Positions 15,996-24,735 are shown, counted from the first letter of the stretch. The stretch: 46,480 nucleotides of DNA from an uncultured Roseburia sp. (GCA_900539115.1 UQAQ01000021.1:1-46480); one strand, 5' to 3'. Program-made: numbers and translations. Notes: generated from the letters alone by a model not told the origin.

Positions 15996-16143
15996 TGACA
16001 GTCGTCACATAGAATCCGCTCCCTCGACACGCACTCTTCGCTCCTTCCGGAGCTCATCGTCGTGACAGTCGTCACATAGAATCCGAAAAGTTGACAGCAT
16101 TTTGTGCAAGCACAATGCTGCAACTTTTCGGATTCTGCGTGTC
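15996..16143 (-). repeat. Structured element C between T-box and thrS, with 23-nt direct repeats
   Basis: GACACGC (16026-16032) and GCGTGTC (16137-16143) form a closing stem. Inside on the minus strand comes a hairpin with a perfect 16-bp outer stem (16078-16093 with 16121-16136), an inner CAGCAT/ATGCTG stem and an apex GTGCTTGCAC. Small hairpins GTGAC-GACT-GTCAC and GCTCC-GGAA-GGAGC and the motif ATGAGC follow. The order and the apex match elements A and B. A 23-nt sequence beginning TGACAGTCGTCACATAG occurs twice (15996-16018 and 16063-16085), giving a duplicated small hairpin just before the thrS ribosome binding site. Confidence 0.72.
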
Positions 16144-16163
16144 TCGTTGTTTATACGCAATTA

Positions 16164-16440
16164 AGCCCGCCCCTCTAAACACTTAGGTTTAAAGGGACGG
16201 GCTGAAATATTCATCCGCGGTTCCACCCTTTTTGGTACATAGGACTGCACTTTTGGCAGTCGGATATACCCGGCTTCATTTGACGATAACGGAGTCACCG
16301 GACCGGATTGGGGCCACTCAGAGTTAGTTTTCAAATGCTTCCCATCATGGTACTTCCAGCCCGGGGCAGATGCCTGTTTGCACACTACCCTCCGGTACCA
16401 CTCTCTGGCATGTTATCACATTTTACTCGTCTCTTCTATG
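16164..16440 (-). promoter_or_regulatory. T-box riboswitch of thrS
   Basis: The minus strand carries the diagnostic AGGGTGGAACCGCGG (16229-16215). Stem I features include the AGTA-type motif and AGAGAGTGG near the 5' end. In the specifier loop, stem AAATG/CATTT brings GAAAACTAAC opposite it; ACT (16328-16326) is a threonine codon and the probable specifier. The competing terminator is AGCCCGTCCCT pairing with AGGGGCGGGCT (16203-16164). Uncharged tRNA-Thr would stabilise the antiterminator and raise thrS expression. The terminator is followed only by TTAATT, a weak T run, which is unusual. Confidence 0.9.
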
Positions 16441-16451
16441 TGTTATTGATT

Positions 16452-16480
16452 ATTATAGTCATTTGCTTTTGGAATGTCAA
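16452..16480 (-). promoter_or_regulatory. Sigma-A promoter of the thrS T-box transcript
   Basis: Perfect TTGACA (16480-16475), 17-base spacer and perfect TATAAT (16457-16452). The -35 box lies only 6 bases past the stop codon of the upstream gene, which shows no terminator of its own. Confidence 0.88.
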
Positions 16481-16486
16481 CAGGTT

Positions 16487-19400
16487 TTATGAACGGATTT
16501 TAACTTTTTTATTGAGACCTCTCTGATAAAAAAACTTTTTGTATGCCTGTTTTTTCTTTTTCGGCACAATGATCCGCACATTTTTACGCACTCCGCGGAA
16601 CGCTTTTTTCGCCACGGTTTTCTTCGTCAGTTTCTTTGTTTTGACAATAATCTTCCGAAGTGTCTTGCATCCTGCAAAGGCATCCTTCTTTATGGTTTTT
16701 ACATTTTTCCCCAGTATGATTGTTTTGATCTTTTTGCCGGTTCCAAATGCCTTCTTCTCAATTGAGGTAACTTTATATGTCGTTCCGTTCATTTCGACAG
16801 TATCCGGCACGATCACCGTCCCTTTTGTGACTGCTGCCTTTTGATAGGCAACTTCCGGATTCTTACTGTCTGCTTTCGCAACGACATAACCAGCTCCGCT
16901 TTCATCCTGGAGTTTTTCTCCTTTTTGTGCCGGTTTGTGCGGCTGTCCTGTCTCTCCCGGTTGAGCGTTCTTCCCTGGTACCGCCGATTTGTCGGACGGC
17001 TTTGCGTTTGCGTCCACATTCGGTGCTTGCGATGGTATTGCACTCACGTCCGGCTTTGCCGTCGGTGCACTGCTCGCGAACGGACTCCCTCCCGGTTTCG
17101 GAATGGCTGACGGCGATGCGCTCACGCCCGGGCTGACAGTCGGTATGCTGCTTGCCGCCGGACTGCCTGTCGGTGTCGGAACAGCAGACGGACTTACTGT
17201 TGGTGCCTCGCTTGGTGTCGGCGGAAGTTCGGCGATCGCCGCAAATTCATACCGCACACGGGAATTTCCATCCGCATCCCGGATTACCGGTACTTTTTGC
17301 CCATTTATCGTCACATACAGCTGCGTATTTTTATGGAAAACAGTGGCAGCCTGCTTTGGGCCCACCGTAAACTGAACGGCATAGACCGTTTCCGGATCCG
17401 CTTTTTCCTGCGGTGAGACGGTACTCCACCGGCCTTCCCCGGTAGCAGCCTTTTTCTCCCAGCTGACATTTTCTGCCGTAAGAAACGTCGATTGCTGTGC
17501 GATACTGTCCTGTAATTTTTTTCCAGCCTCCGGCGTCTCCACCGCTGCACTTAAGTAAAGATTTTGTGGCAGGATCTCTTCCGATCCGCCCTCCGAATCT
17601 ACTTTTCCCGCATACGACCAGTCTGTGATCCGGGAAAGATTGGTCCGGTTTTTCCTCTCTTCTACGCCCATGGACGGATCGGTGGCAAGCGTAATATTTC
17701 CATACGCATCTACGGATAACACACGCCATTTCATCGGATTTTCTTTCTCCGTCTCATTCTCTGTCACCCAGATCGTATCCCACGTCGTCACCTGTTTTCC
17801 CTCGTCCTCTGTCTCCGAAGGATCCGCCAGTCCGTAATTGGAAAACGTGCAATAGACCGTAAAGGTACCATCGTCGTTTGCTTCGACCTGCGCATACTTT
17901 CCCTGATTCAGAACACACGGTGCTTCCCTGTTTTCTTTCTCGGCTGCCACCTGCGTCCGCAGACGATAAACTCCTTCTGCTTCTGCCAATTCTTCGACTT
18001 CCACGTCCATCCAGTTTTCTTTTTCCTTTTTTTGCCAATTCTCTGCTCTCACCGCCCAGTCTGCCTCACGGAATAATTCCCTTGTTTCCGCCAAAAATCC
18101 TCTTCCATGCTCCGGACTGTCAACGGAAAGCTGCACCGGCTCTTTCGTATTGCCGTCGGCATCCACCGTTCCCGCGTAGGTCCATTGGGTAAAGTCAGCT
18201 AAATTTATGTACAGTGCCGGGCGAACCCCGTAAAAGGTGTTGTTTTGAACCACAACACCGCCAACTGTTCCATCCGGTTCTACCAAAATTCTAGCTGCTA
18301 TTTCCGTCGACGACAACCTAGTATGCGTACGCAGCCACCACTGATTTTCCACCGTTTGCTGTTTTCCCGCTGCATAGGCAGTACTTTCTGCCACTCTGTT
18401 TTTGCTTTCTTCACGCTTAGTCCAAAATCCATAGCCGGCATTGTAAGAGTCTTCTAGCGATAAAAGGAAAACAGAATCCCGGGTTTTTAAAATATCACTA
18501 CCCACAACAATCGTCTCTATTTCTCTATACCGGATCACTGCCCGCTCTTGTTCGGTAAATGCGGTTTGCAAAAATCCCGGATCTTCCTCCGACCCGCCGG
18601 TAGAATTGAGCCATTTCCGCATATCGCTCTGCCCCCAGGCAATGTCACCTGCTTCGTTATCATTAAAATTTCTGTAGTCCAGAATCTTATCTGCCATAAG
18701 TAAGGCATTTCCGGCAGAATCCACAGACAGTACACGCCATTTGACCGGCTCTTTTTCATCTGTTTCATCGGCCTTACCATCCCCATTGGTATCATTCTGG
18801 TAATATTTTCCAAAATATACGCAGTCCCAAGTAGAAGTTCCGCTTCCATCCGCTTCCGGATTAGTCGGATTTTTCACTCCATAATTGTAAACCGGACAGA
18901 CGAATGTCCGGCTGCCATCATCCTTTTTCGTCAGTCGCACCTGTTCTCCATTGAACCGGGCATAATCACAGCCGACAAATGAACTTCCCTCTTTTGCTTT
19001 CAGGGTAACACAGGTGCGGTACACCTGCTGTAATTGTGCTCTCTCATCTTTCGCGACATCGACCCATTTTCCCTCTTCCTTTTTCTGCCAGGAAATCGTG
19101 CTCCTGTCAGGATCAATATTTTCAGATCCCCGTACGGTACCGGAAAACAGGCTGCCCGCCGTCGGATTTTCGACGGTCACTTCGAGTTCTTCGGATGCTG
19201 TCGTACCCGCATAACTCCAGTGTGCTCTGTCAGAAAGCTTTAACCGCAGGGCAGGACGGATCCATAGAGAGGCCTCTGGAAAAAAACAATCTTGTGTATT
19301 CTTTCCTTCTGAATCAATCCAACAAACAGAAACAGCATTTTTTTTATGTGGCGTACGCAGCCACCAACCGTTATTAACCACCGCTAAATCCGTACCTTCT

Positions 19401-19951
19401 GCTTTTCTTGTATTGCTCTCACAATCGCTCGACGGATGAAAACCGTACTCCGGATTGCTTACCTCCTCTAACGACAGGAGATAAATATTGTCCGTTACGG
19501 TCGCAGCACTCTCTGTTTCCAATTCCGTCTCTGCGATCGCCTCCTGCTCCGCTTCGGTAAAAGCGGCATTCAAAAAGGTAGAATTCAGCCAGGTACGAAG
19601 AGTACAGGCTTCCCAGTCGTTTTTCCCATTTTTATCAAAAGGCTGTATATCCAGCAATTTATCCGCCAAAAGAAGTGCCGTCCCGTCTTCCTCTACCGAC
19701 AACACACGCCATTTGATCGGCTGTTTTTCATCTTCATCGGTTACTTTTCCATCGCCATTGGTATCCTTTTGTATGTAATTTCCAAAGTACACACAGTCCC
19801 AGGTCGTGATACCGGTTCCATCCGCCATGGTATTGACCGGATCTTTCACTTCATAATCCTCTGCTGCCTGTATCACTCCACCGTTTCCGCCCCCCAGTAC
19901 AAGAGCAGCCACAAGCATCAGTGCCAGTAATTTTTTCCCTTTTTTTGCCAT
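16487..19951 (-). CDS. Large secreted DUF6273 repeat protein with C-terminal LRR_5-like module
   Basis: 1154 residues. The ATG at 19951 is chosen: AAGGAG is 7 bases before it, but only 1 base from the ATG at 19957. Signal peptide 1-29. A DUF6273 unit (TTWDCVYFG.Y, DTNGDGK, PIKWRVLSV, ADKLLD, LRTWLNS, FTEAEQEAI, WWLRT, RPAL) spans about 33-265 and a second about 366-610. Each is followed by a beta-rich segment containing WQKKEEGKW. A third unit (about 745-822) keeps TTWD and MKWRVLSVDAYGN but jumps straight to NLSRITDWSYAGKV, so its middle ~100 residues are missing. Then come a Ser/Pro linker (about 930-1030) and a ~125-residue C-terminal module that closely matches the LRR pseudogene's C-terminus. 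DUF6273 has no assigned activity. A surface or matrix protein is likely. Confidence 0.85.
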   Translation of the reverse strand: MAKKGKKLLALMLVAALVLGGGNGGVIQAAEDYEVKDPVNTMADGTGITTWDCVYFGNYIQKDTNGDGKVTDEDEKQPIKWRVLSVEEDGTALLLADKLLDIQPFDKNGKNDWEACTLRTWLNSTFLNAAFTEAEQEAIAETELETESAATVTDNIYLLSLEEVSNPEYGFHPSSDCESNTRKAEGTDLAVVNNGWWLRTPHKKNAVSVCWIDSEGKNTQDCFFPEASLWIRPALRLKLSDRAHWSYAGTTASEELEVTVENPTAGSLFSGTVRGSENIDPDRSTISWQKKEEGKWVDVAKDERAQLQQVYRTCVTLKAKEGSSFVGCDYARFNGEQVRLTKKDDGSRTFVCPVYNYGVKNPTNPEADGSGTSTWDCVYFGKYYQNDTNGDGKADETDEKEPVKWRVLSVDSAGNALLMADKILDYRNFNDNEAGDIAWGQSDMRKWLNSTGGSEEDPGFLQTAFTEQERAVIRYREIETIVVGSDILKTRDSVFLLSLEDSYNAGYGFWTKREESKNRVAESTAYAAGKQQTVENQWWLRTHTRLSSTEIAARILVEPDGTVGGVVVQNNTFYGVRPALYINLADFTQWTYAGTVDADGNTKEPVQLSVDSPEHGRGFLAETRELFREADWAVRAENWQKKEKENWMDVEVEELAEAEGVYRLRTQVAAEKENREAPCVLNQGKYAQVEANDDGTFTVYCTFSNYGLADPSETEDEGKQVTTWDTIWVTENETEKENPMKWRVLSVDAYGNITLATDPSMGVEERKNRTNLSRITDWSYAGKVDSEGGSEEILPQNLYLSAAVETPEAGKKLQDSIAQQSTFLTAENVSWEKKAATGEGRWSTVSPQEKADPETVYAVQFTVGPKQAATVFHKNTQLYVTINGQKVPVIRDADGNSRVRYEFAAIAELPPTPSEAPTVSPSAVPTPTGSPAASSIPTVSPGVSASPSAIPKPGGSPFASSAPTAKPDVSAIPSQAPNVDANAKPSDKSAVPGKNAQPGETGQPHKPAQKGEKLQDESGAGYVVAKADSKNPEVAYQKAAVTKGTVIVPDTVEMNGTTYKVTSIEKKAFGTGKKIKTIILGKNVKTIKKDAFAGCKTLRKIIVKTKKLTKKTVAKKAFRGVRKNVRIIVPKKKKQAYKKFFYQRGLNKKVKIRS

Positions 19952-19993
19952 ATTCATTCTCCTTTTCCTTTCGGTTTCCTGTAAAATGCAATC

Positions 19994-20022
19994 ATTTTAA
20001 CATAAATACAGGTGCTTCTCAA
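19994..20022 (-). promoter_or_regulatory. Promoter of the DUF6273 protein gene
   Basis: TTGAGA (20022-20017), 17-base spacer, TAAAAT (19999-19994), 43 bases before the start codon. Confidence 0.65.
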
Positions 20023-20097
20023 TACTCTTAACACGAAAGAACCAAATATGACACGAACGGGCAAAATGACGTGTTTTTACAGGGTGTGATAATACGG

Positions 20098-21282
20098 CTA
20101 TTGTTTTTCTCCTTTTTGTAGGACAGCTAATCCGACCAATAATAAGATTGGAAATACGATCGCCGCCAAGATTCCCATTTTCAGATTATTGTCAAACAAA
20201 CTTGACACCATGCCGGTTACTGTCGGCCCGCCGGAGCAGCCGACATCGCCTGCCAGGGCCAGAAAGGCAAACAACGCCGTTCCTCCCCGCCGGATCGCAG
20301 CAGAGGCTTTACTGAATGTCCCCGGCCAGAGGATTCCCACAGAAAAACCGCAGACCGCACAGCCCAATAAATTGACCGCGGCATTTGGCACAAAGACGAT
20401 GCAAAGGTACGAAAAGACGCACAGCACACAGCTTCCTGCCATAAATCGGTTGAGATCCCATTTTTCTCCGTATTTTCCATATAACAGGCGCGAAGTTCCC
20501 ATTAACACGGCAAAAGACATCGGGCCGGCGAGATCGCCGATCGTCTTTGTCACACCCAGTCCTTTTTCCGCAAAAAGCGATGCCCACTGGCTGACCGCCT
20601 GCTCGGACGCGCCCGCGCAAAGCATCATTATCATAAGGATCCAGAATATTTTCTGCCGGAATAATTCTTTCACCGGCATTCCCGCCTCGTTTTCTTCGTG
20701 AAGCGAATAGATTGGCGCACCCGCAAACAGAACTAAATTTGCAAGTGGAAGCAGCGCCCATAGAATTGTAAGAATTTTCCAATTATTTATGCCGGCTGAC
20801 GCAAAAAACGCCGTCGAAAGCAGGACAACGCCGACGTGTCCCCAGCAGTAAAAGGAGTGCAGGAGACTCATCGCTTTTTCTTTATTGTCGGTCGGACAGG
20901 CTTCGACGATCGGGCTGATAAGCACTTCGATCAATCCTCCGCCGACGGCATAGATCATGACGGCGATCAGGATTCCAACAAACGGATCGGACAGCATTTC
21001 CGGCAGTATCGTAAGCAGCACAAAGCCGGCTGCTGCACAGATATGCGCCAGAATGACTGACGCGCGGTATCCGATTTTGTCCACGAACCCGGCTGACAAA
21101 AGGTCGATCACCAGCTGGATCAGGAAATTCAGTGTGATCAGCAGCGTGATCTTCGCCATCGGGATATCATAGGTCTGCTGAAATGTCACAAATAGTAATG
21201 GTACGAAATTATTGACAACCGCCTGCACCATATAGGCGATAAAACAGGCGATCATGGTTCTTTGGTAGTTTTGGGACTGCAT
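20098..21282 (-). CDS. Major facilitator superfamily transporter
   Basis: 394 residues with about twelve hydrophobic helices, the normal MFS size. The conserved loop after helix 2 reads GFVDKIGYR (about 65-73). A long polar loop at about 190-205 (YSLHEENEAGMPVKELF) separates two six-helix halves. The sequence pattern (YAVGGGLIEVLISPIVEA, SLLHSFYCWG) resembles FucP-like and related sugar-type MFS proteins of Clostridia. The substrate cannot be inferred. Ribosome binding site GAGAGGAAAA. It is a single gene whose stop is about 75 bases upstream of the DUF6273 promoter. A link to xylan sugars is suggested only by its place between glycan-related genes. Confidence 0.85.
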   Translation of the reverse strand: MQSQNYQRTMIACFIAYMVQAVVNNFVPLLFVTFQQTYDIPMAKITLLITLNFLIQLVIDLLSAGFVDKIGYRASVILAHICAAAGFVLLTILPEMLSDPFVGILIAVMIYAVGGGLIEVLISPIVEACPTDNKEKAMSLLHSFYCWGHVGVVLLSTAFFASAGINNWKILTILWALLPLANLVLFAGAPIYSLHEENEAGMPVKELFRQKIFWILMIMMLCAGASEQAVSQWASLFAEKGLGVTKTIGDLAGPMSFAVLMGTSRLLYGKYGEKWDLNRFMAGSCVLCVFSYLCIVFVPNAAVNLLGCAVCGFSVGILWPGTFSKASAAIRRGGTALFAFLALAGDVGCSGGPTVTGMVSSLFDNNLKMGILAAIVFPILLLVGLAVLQKGEKQ

Positions 21283-21360
21283 GGCAGGTTTTCCTCTCTC
21301 TTTTCTCAGATTATTATCTTCTCTAAAATTACCCTATTTTTCGTTGTTTGTCAACTTTTA

Positions 21361-21680
21361 TTACGTGGTTTTGAGGCGTTTTTGTGCGTGGTTTTGGGGC
21401 GGTTGGGTGCGCGGTTTTGGGGCGGTTTGGTGCGCGGTTTTGACTTTTTTCATGTTTTTTGTGTCCGAACCACACGATTTTGCCTTTGTACTTGACCCAG
21501 AATTCATTTTCTCTGTCCAAACCATACAAACTTCATATAGTTTTTGCCCCAAATCGCCATATTATCCCCTTAAACCAAACTCCTCTCAAAATTTTATGGT
21601 CCGGAACGAAATTTCTTAATCTGAACCAAATCGATCCGCAAATTCTTATGGTTTAAATCGCGGTTTCTTTTCTCTAGACC
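21361..21680. repeat. Gene-free stretch of degenerate GGTTTTGGGGCGG and GACCAAA-type repeats
   Basis: First part (21361-21446): three to four degenerate copies of GTGCGCGGTTTTGGGGCGGTT. Second part (21456-21680): recurring, diverged units with a T-rich tract followed by GTCCGAACC, TGTCCAAACC, AACCAAACT, GGTCCGGAAC, TGAACCAAATC and AGACCAAAAACC, every 23-30 bases with one gap of about 58. The last unit, GCGGTTTCTTTTCTCTAGACCAAA (split here as GCGGTTTC + TTTTCTCTAGACCAAA), resembles the GC-rich repeats at 46309-46440 (GCGGTTTTGCTCCCTGG then ACCAAA). No convincing gene is present. Confidence 0.6.
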
Positions 21681-21840
21681 AAAAACCACACATCCTGTCG
21701 CAAACCCCTACACAAGCGTTCTCGCACATCCTGTCGCAAAACCACACACAAACGTTCTCGCACATCTCATCGCAAAGCCACACACAAGCGTTCTCGCACA
21801 TCTCATCGCAAAACCCCACACAAGCGTTCTCACACAGCAC
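21676..21840. repeat. 36-bp tandem repeats downstream of the xylanase gene
   Basis: A 36-bp unit starting ACAAGCGTTCTCGCACATCC begins at 21712, 21748, 21784 and 21820, with a partial copy at 21676. Units differ at a few positions and there are no unique spacers. The minus strand is open over the array and would encode a 12-residue repeat CVxFCDEMCENA, but no ATG or ribosome binding site precedes it, so no CDS is called. Confidence 0.8.
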
Positions 21841-21887
21841 GCCACCCCAAAATCCCACAAAGCCCCCACAAGTGCTCTCGCACCATC

Positions 21888-21923
21888 AAAAAACCGCCCC
21901 GGAGAACAACGTCTCCGGGGCGG
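21888..21923 (-). terminator. Strong terminator of the xylanase gene
   Basis: On the minus strand CCGCCCCGGAGA (21923-21912) pairs perfectly with TCTCCGGGGCGG (21905-21894), followed by TTTTTT. Confidence 0.92.
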
Positions 21924-21945
21924 GCAGTATTCTTTACTTCACTAT

Positions 21946-24081
21946 TTATTTGGCTTTTGCTGCCTCTAAGAAAGCATAGAACGATGGTTTTGGATCATTG
22001 ATACCGGAAGCAAACAAAAGTGGAATGTTGCTTCTCCAAGAACAGGTGTCATACAGACCCCAGATCGTCACACCGGTGATTCCTTTCGGATTCACGGTCT
22101 TGTCACGATTCAGCTGCTTTGTCACAATCGTTTCCATAATGGATTTCATGTATGCTGCCTGATCTTCCAGATCATTGCTTTCAACCTCGGCATCCAGCTC
22201 TGTTACCTGAACTTCCAATCCGGTTGCCAGGAATTTATCCAATGTTTCTGCATAGAGATCAATCGTCGGATTTTCCGGACCGGTCAAATGACTCTGCATA
22301 CCGATTCCACCGCAGATCTTCTTATCACTATTGATATAGTTTACAAGTTCTACAATCTTATCTGCACATTTGTACTCATCATAATCGTTGTAGAACAAGG
22401 TTACCTGATCCTGAAGTCCACGTTTTTCAAGTTCTTCATAAGCAAATGTGAATGCTTTCTTCACATAAACAGGTTCCAGATCCATATTCCCGTACACATC
22501 CATCCAGCTTGGACTGGTCGGCTCATTGGTACGGTGAACGTACTCATTTGTCACATCCCATGCGTATACGAGACTTCCTGCTTTTCCGGTAAGTTCAACC
22601 TCTTTATCCATCACATGATTCAACATTGTGCGGACAAAGAATTCAAGACGCGCATCCATCACTTCCGTTGTAGCGACATTTTTTCCGTTGTAATCCTCGG
22701 TAAAGAACCAGTTTGGTGTCTGCTGGTGCCACATCAATGTGTGAGCTCGCATTTTGACATTATTTTCTGCACAAAATTCCAACGTTGCATCTACTGCGCC
22801 TAAATCAAGCTGCGGAACTTCGTCTTCCTTATAATTATCCGGAATAATGTAGCCAAGCTTCTTTGCTTCGTCCACACTGATCAGTTTCTTATTATAAGAT
22901 CCGCCAAGGACGGTATCCGGCTTCATCTCATTTTCCAATGTAATACTATTAAATTGCTTTTTGATGAAATTAATAGTATCGTCTTTGCGAAGCTGGTCTT
23001 TCTTTGCTCCGTAACCATAATAATTGGCACAAGTACCCATATATTGGAAAATATTCTTATAGGTGTCTTTGATACTCGCTAACGTATTCGGATCCACAAC
23101 ATCTTTTCCTTTGGAAATCTGCGTGATAACAACCGAATCCAGATAAAAGTCTGCCTTCGCACTTCCCGGGATTTCAAAATAAATGAGGTAATCCGAGAAA
23201 GAAGAAGCTACTTCGATCTCGCCTTCCAATTTTACCCATTCTCCGGATGGTGCATCTGTAACGGTTGCAATCGCCGGATAGGTACTTCCGGTCTGAGCGG
23301 AACATTTAATCTCTGCTGCCGCACCGGACATCTGCTTCATGTAAGCGGTCACGTGATATTTGGCACCCGGTACGATCGTGCTTGTTACGTCGATTGCTGC
23401 ACCGTTCCATGTGTCCGTACGACCGGATACATACAAACATTTCCCTTCGTATCCATTATCTGCCTGAGACACTTTGGAAGAACCACGGGAAACAAAATCG
23501 TCTGTTCCGTTTTCGAAAGTTGCATTTTTGAACAGAACCGGTTCAAAGCCATCCGGATTTTTCGTCGGGGTTGTCGTCGCCGGATTGTTGGATGGTGCTG
23601 TCGTCGCCGGATTTGCAGATGGTGATATCGTCGCCGGTGAAGCGGAAGGACTTACTGCCGCTGTCGCCGCCGGCTGCCGGGAAGCCGTTCCAGGGGTCAC
23701 CGTCGCATCGTTTGCTTTGGATGCCGCCTTTACTCGAACTTTCAATGTCACCTTCTGAACTTTCTTTACACCTTTCAATGTAAATTTACCGGTCACTTTC
23801 GCATTTCCGGCTTTTTTCGCGGTCACTTTTACAGCAGTCTTTCCCTTTGCTTTCACCGTCGCAATCTTCTTACTGCTTGTGGACCATTTTACTTTCTTTA
23901 TTTTGGCTTTTTTTACGCCTGTAACTTTCACCGTTTTTGACTTCTTTTCGGTCAAAACGATTGATTTTTTTGCTAATTTGACTTTTACGGCAGCCTGTGT
24001 CGCGGGAGCTGTCCCCATCTGAAAAAGCATCGCTGCACTAAGAATAGCCGCCATCGCTTTTCGCATTGACTTGTGTGTCAT
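21946..24081 (-). CDS. Secreted endo-1,4-beta-xylanase, GH10 with CBM22-like and Ig-like domains
   Basis: 711 residues. The ATG at 24081 is chosen: AAGGAG is 7 bases before it but 1 base from the ATG at 24087. Signal peptide 1-31, lysine-rich Ig-like domain 32-120, Thr/Ser/Pro linker 121-178, CBM22-type domain about 179-323 (NGYEGKCLYVSGRTDTWNG), GH10 catalytic domain about 335-710. The acid/base is E513 in WDVTNEYV, the nucleophile E628 in VQVTELDAE. MRAHTLMWHQQTPNW is the conserved substrate-binding stretch. The GH10 barrel has an insertion near GGSYNKKLISVDEAKKLG. It cuts the xylan backbone outside the cell; the GH43 enzyme in this window would remove side chains or trim products. It lies 42 bases after the cytidylate-kinase-like gene and may be co-transcribed with it. 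Confidence 0.96.
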   Translation of the reverse strand: MTHKSMRKAMAAILSAAMLFQMGTAPATQAAVKVKLAKKSIVLTEKKSKTVKVTGVKKAKIKKVKWSTSSKKIATVKAKGKTAVKVTAKKAGNAKVTGKFTLKGVKKVQKVTLKVRVKAASKANDATVTPGTASRQPAATAAVSPSASPATISPSANPATTAPSNNPATTTPTKNPDGFEPVLFKNATFENGTDDFVSRGSSKVSQADNGYEGKCLYVSGRTDTWNGAAIDVTSTIVPGAKYHVTAYMKQMSGAAAEIKCSAQTGSTYPAIATVTDAPSGEWVKLEGEIEVASSFSDYLIYFEIPGSAKADFYLDSVVITQISKGKDVVDPNTLASIKDTYKNIFQYMGTCANYYGYGAKKDQLRKDDTINFIKKQFNSITLENEMKPDTVLGGSYNKKLISVDEAKKLGYIIPDNYKEDEVPQLDLGAVDATLEFCAENNVKMRAHTLMWHQQTPNWFFTEDYNGKNVATTEVMDARLEFFVRTMLNHVMDKEVELTGKAGSLVYAWDVTNEYVHRTNEPTSPSWMDVYGNMDLEPVYVKKAFTFAYEELEKRGLQDQVTLFYNDYDEYKCADKIVELVNYINSDKKICGGIGMQSHLTGPENPTIDLYAETLDKFLATGLEVQVTELDAEVESNDLEDQAAYMKSIMETIVTKQLNRDKTVNPKGITGVTIWGLYDTCSWRSNIPLLFASGINDPKPSFYAFLEAAKAK

Positions 24082-24123
24082 TTTCATTCTCCTTCTTTTT
24101 GCGAGGCCGCTGTAACATCTTAT

Positions 24124-24735
24124 TTACATCGCCTCGACATAATTCTTGATACATTCTACTGCTTTGTCAATTCCGACAAGATCACTTCGCAGAACGAGAT
24201 CATAATTCATCAAGTTGTCCCAGCGCTCTCCGGCATGGTATCGATAATAATTTCCACGACTTTTATCTTTTTTCGATACAATCTCACCGGCCTTGCTCTC
24301 ATCGAGCCGATCTACCTGGATCGAACGTTTGATACGAAAATCCAGATTTGCGCGGATAAAGATATTTACGACATTTTCATAATCTTTCAATATGTAGTCG
24401 GCGCAGCGTCCCACGATGACGCATCCACCTTCTTCTGCCACTTTACGGATCACATTGGACTGTGCCAGGAAAATGCGGTCGTCCAGAGACAAGCCTGCAA
24501 ATCCTGCATCTTGATTCGTAAAGACATTCATTCCCATCGCGATCGAATAGAGCAGACTGTTTGTCGCCTTATCCTCTACCGTCTCAAATGCTGCCTCCGA
24601 AAATCCGGTTTCTTTGGCTGCCCGGGAAATAATCTCATTGTCGTAAAACGGAACTCCTAACTGTTCTGCCAGCTTTCTTCCGATCTCACGTCCGCCGCTT
24701 CCGTATTGTCTGTTTATTGTAATAATCGTTTTCAT
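24124..24735 (-). CDS. Cytidylate kinase-like family protein
   Basis: 203 residues. ATG at 24735 has AGG 9 bases upstream; the frame also opens at TTG 24744. The P-loop-like N-terminus MKTIITINRQYGSGGREIG places it in the cytidylate kinase-like group, in which the usual GxxGxGK loop reads QYGSGGRE. VIVGRCADYIL and the basic segment FRIKRSIQVDRLDE are also family features. Members are annotated as nucleoside or unknown-substrate kinases, distinct from canonical Cmk (about 220 residues). The substrate is uncertain. It sits divergently from ridA and directly upstream of the xylanase gene. Confidence 0.85.
   Translation of the reverse strand: MKTIITINRQYGSGGREIGRKLAEQLGVPFYDNEIISRAAKETGFSEAAFETVEDKATNSLLYSIAMGMNVFTNQDAGFAGLSLDDRIFLAQSNVIRKVAEEGGCVIVGRCADYILKDYENVVNIFIRANLDFRIKRSIQVDRLDESKAGEIVSKKDKSRGNYYRYHAGERWDNLMNYDLVLRSDLVGIDKAVECIKNYVEAM

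Noticed and set aside
16487..19951. Dockerin motifs in the DUF6273 and LRR proteins
   Set aside because: DTNGDGK and DKSGDGK are single EF-hand-like loops inside other domains, not the paired 22-residue repeats of a dockerin.
21676..21840. CRISPR-like array
   Set aside because: Units are contiguous 36-bp tandem repeats without unique spacers, and there are no cas genes.
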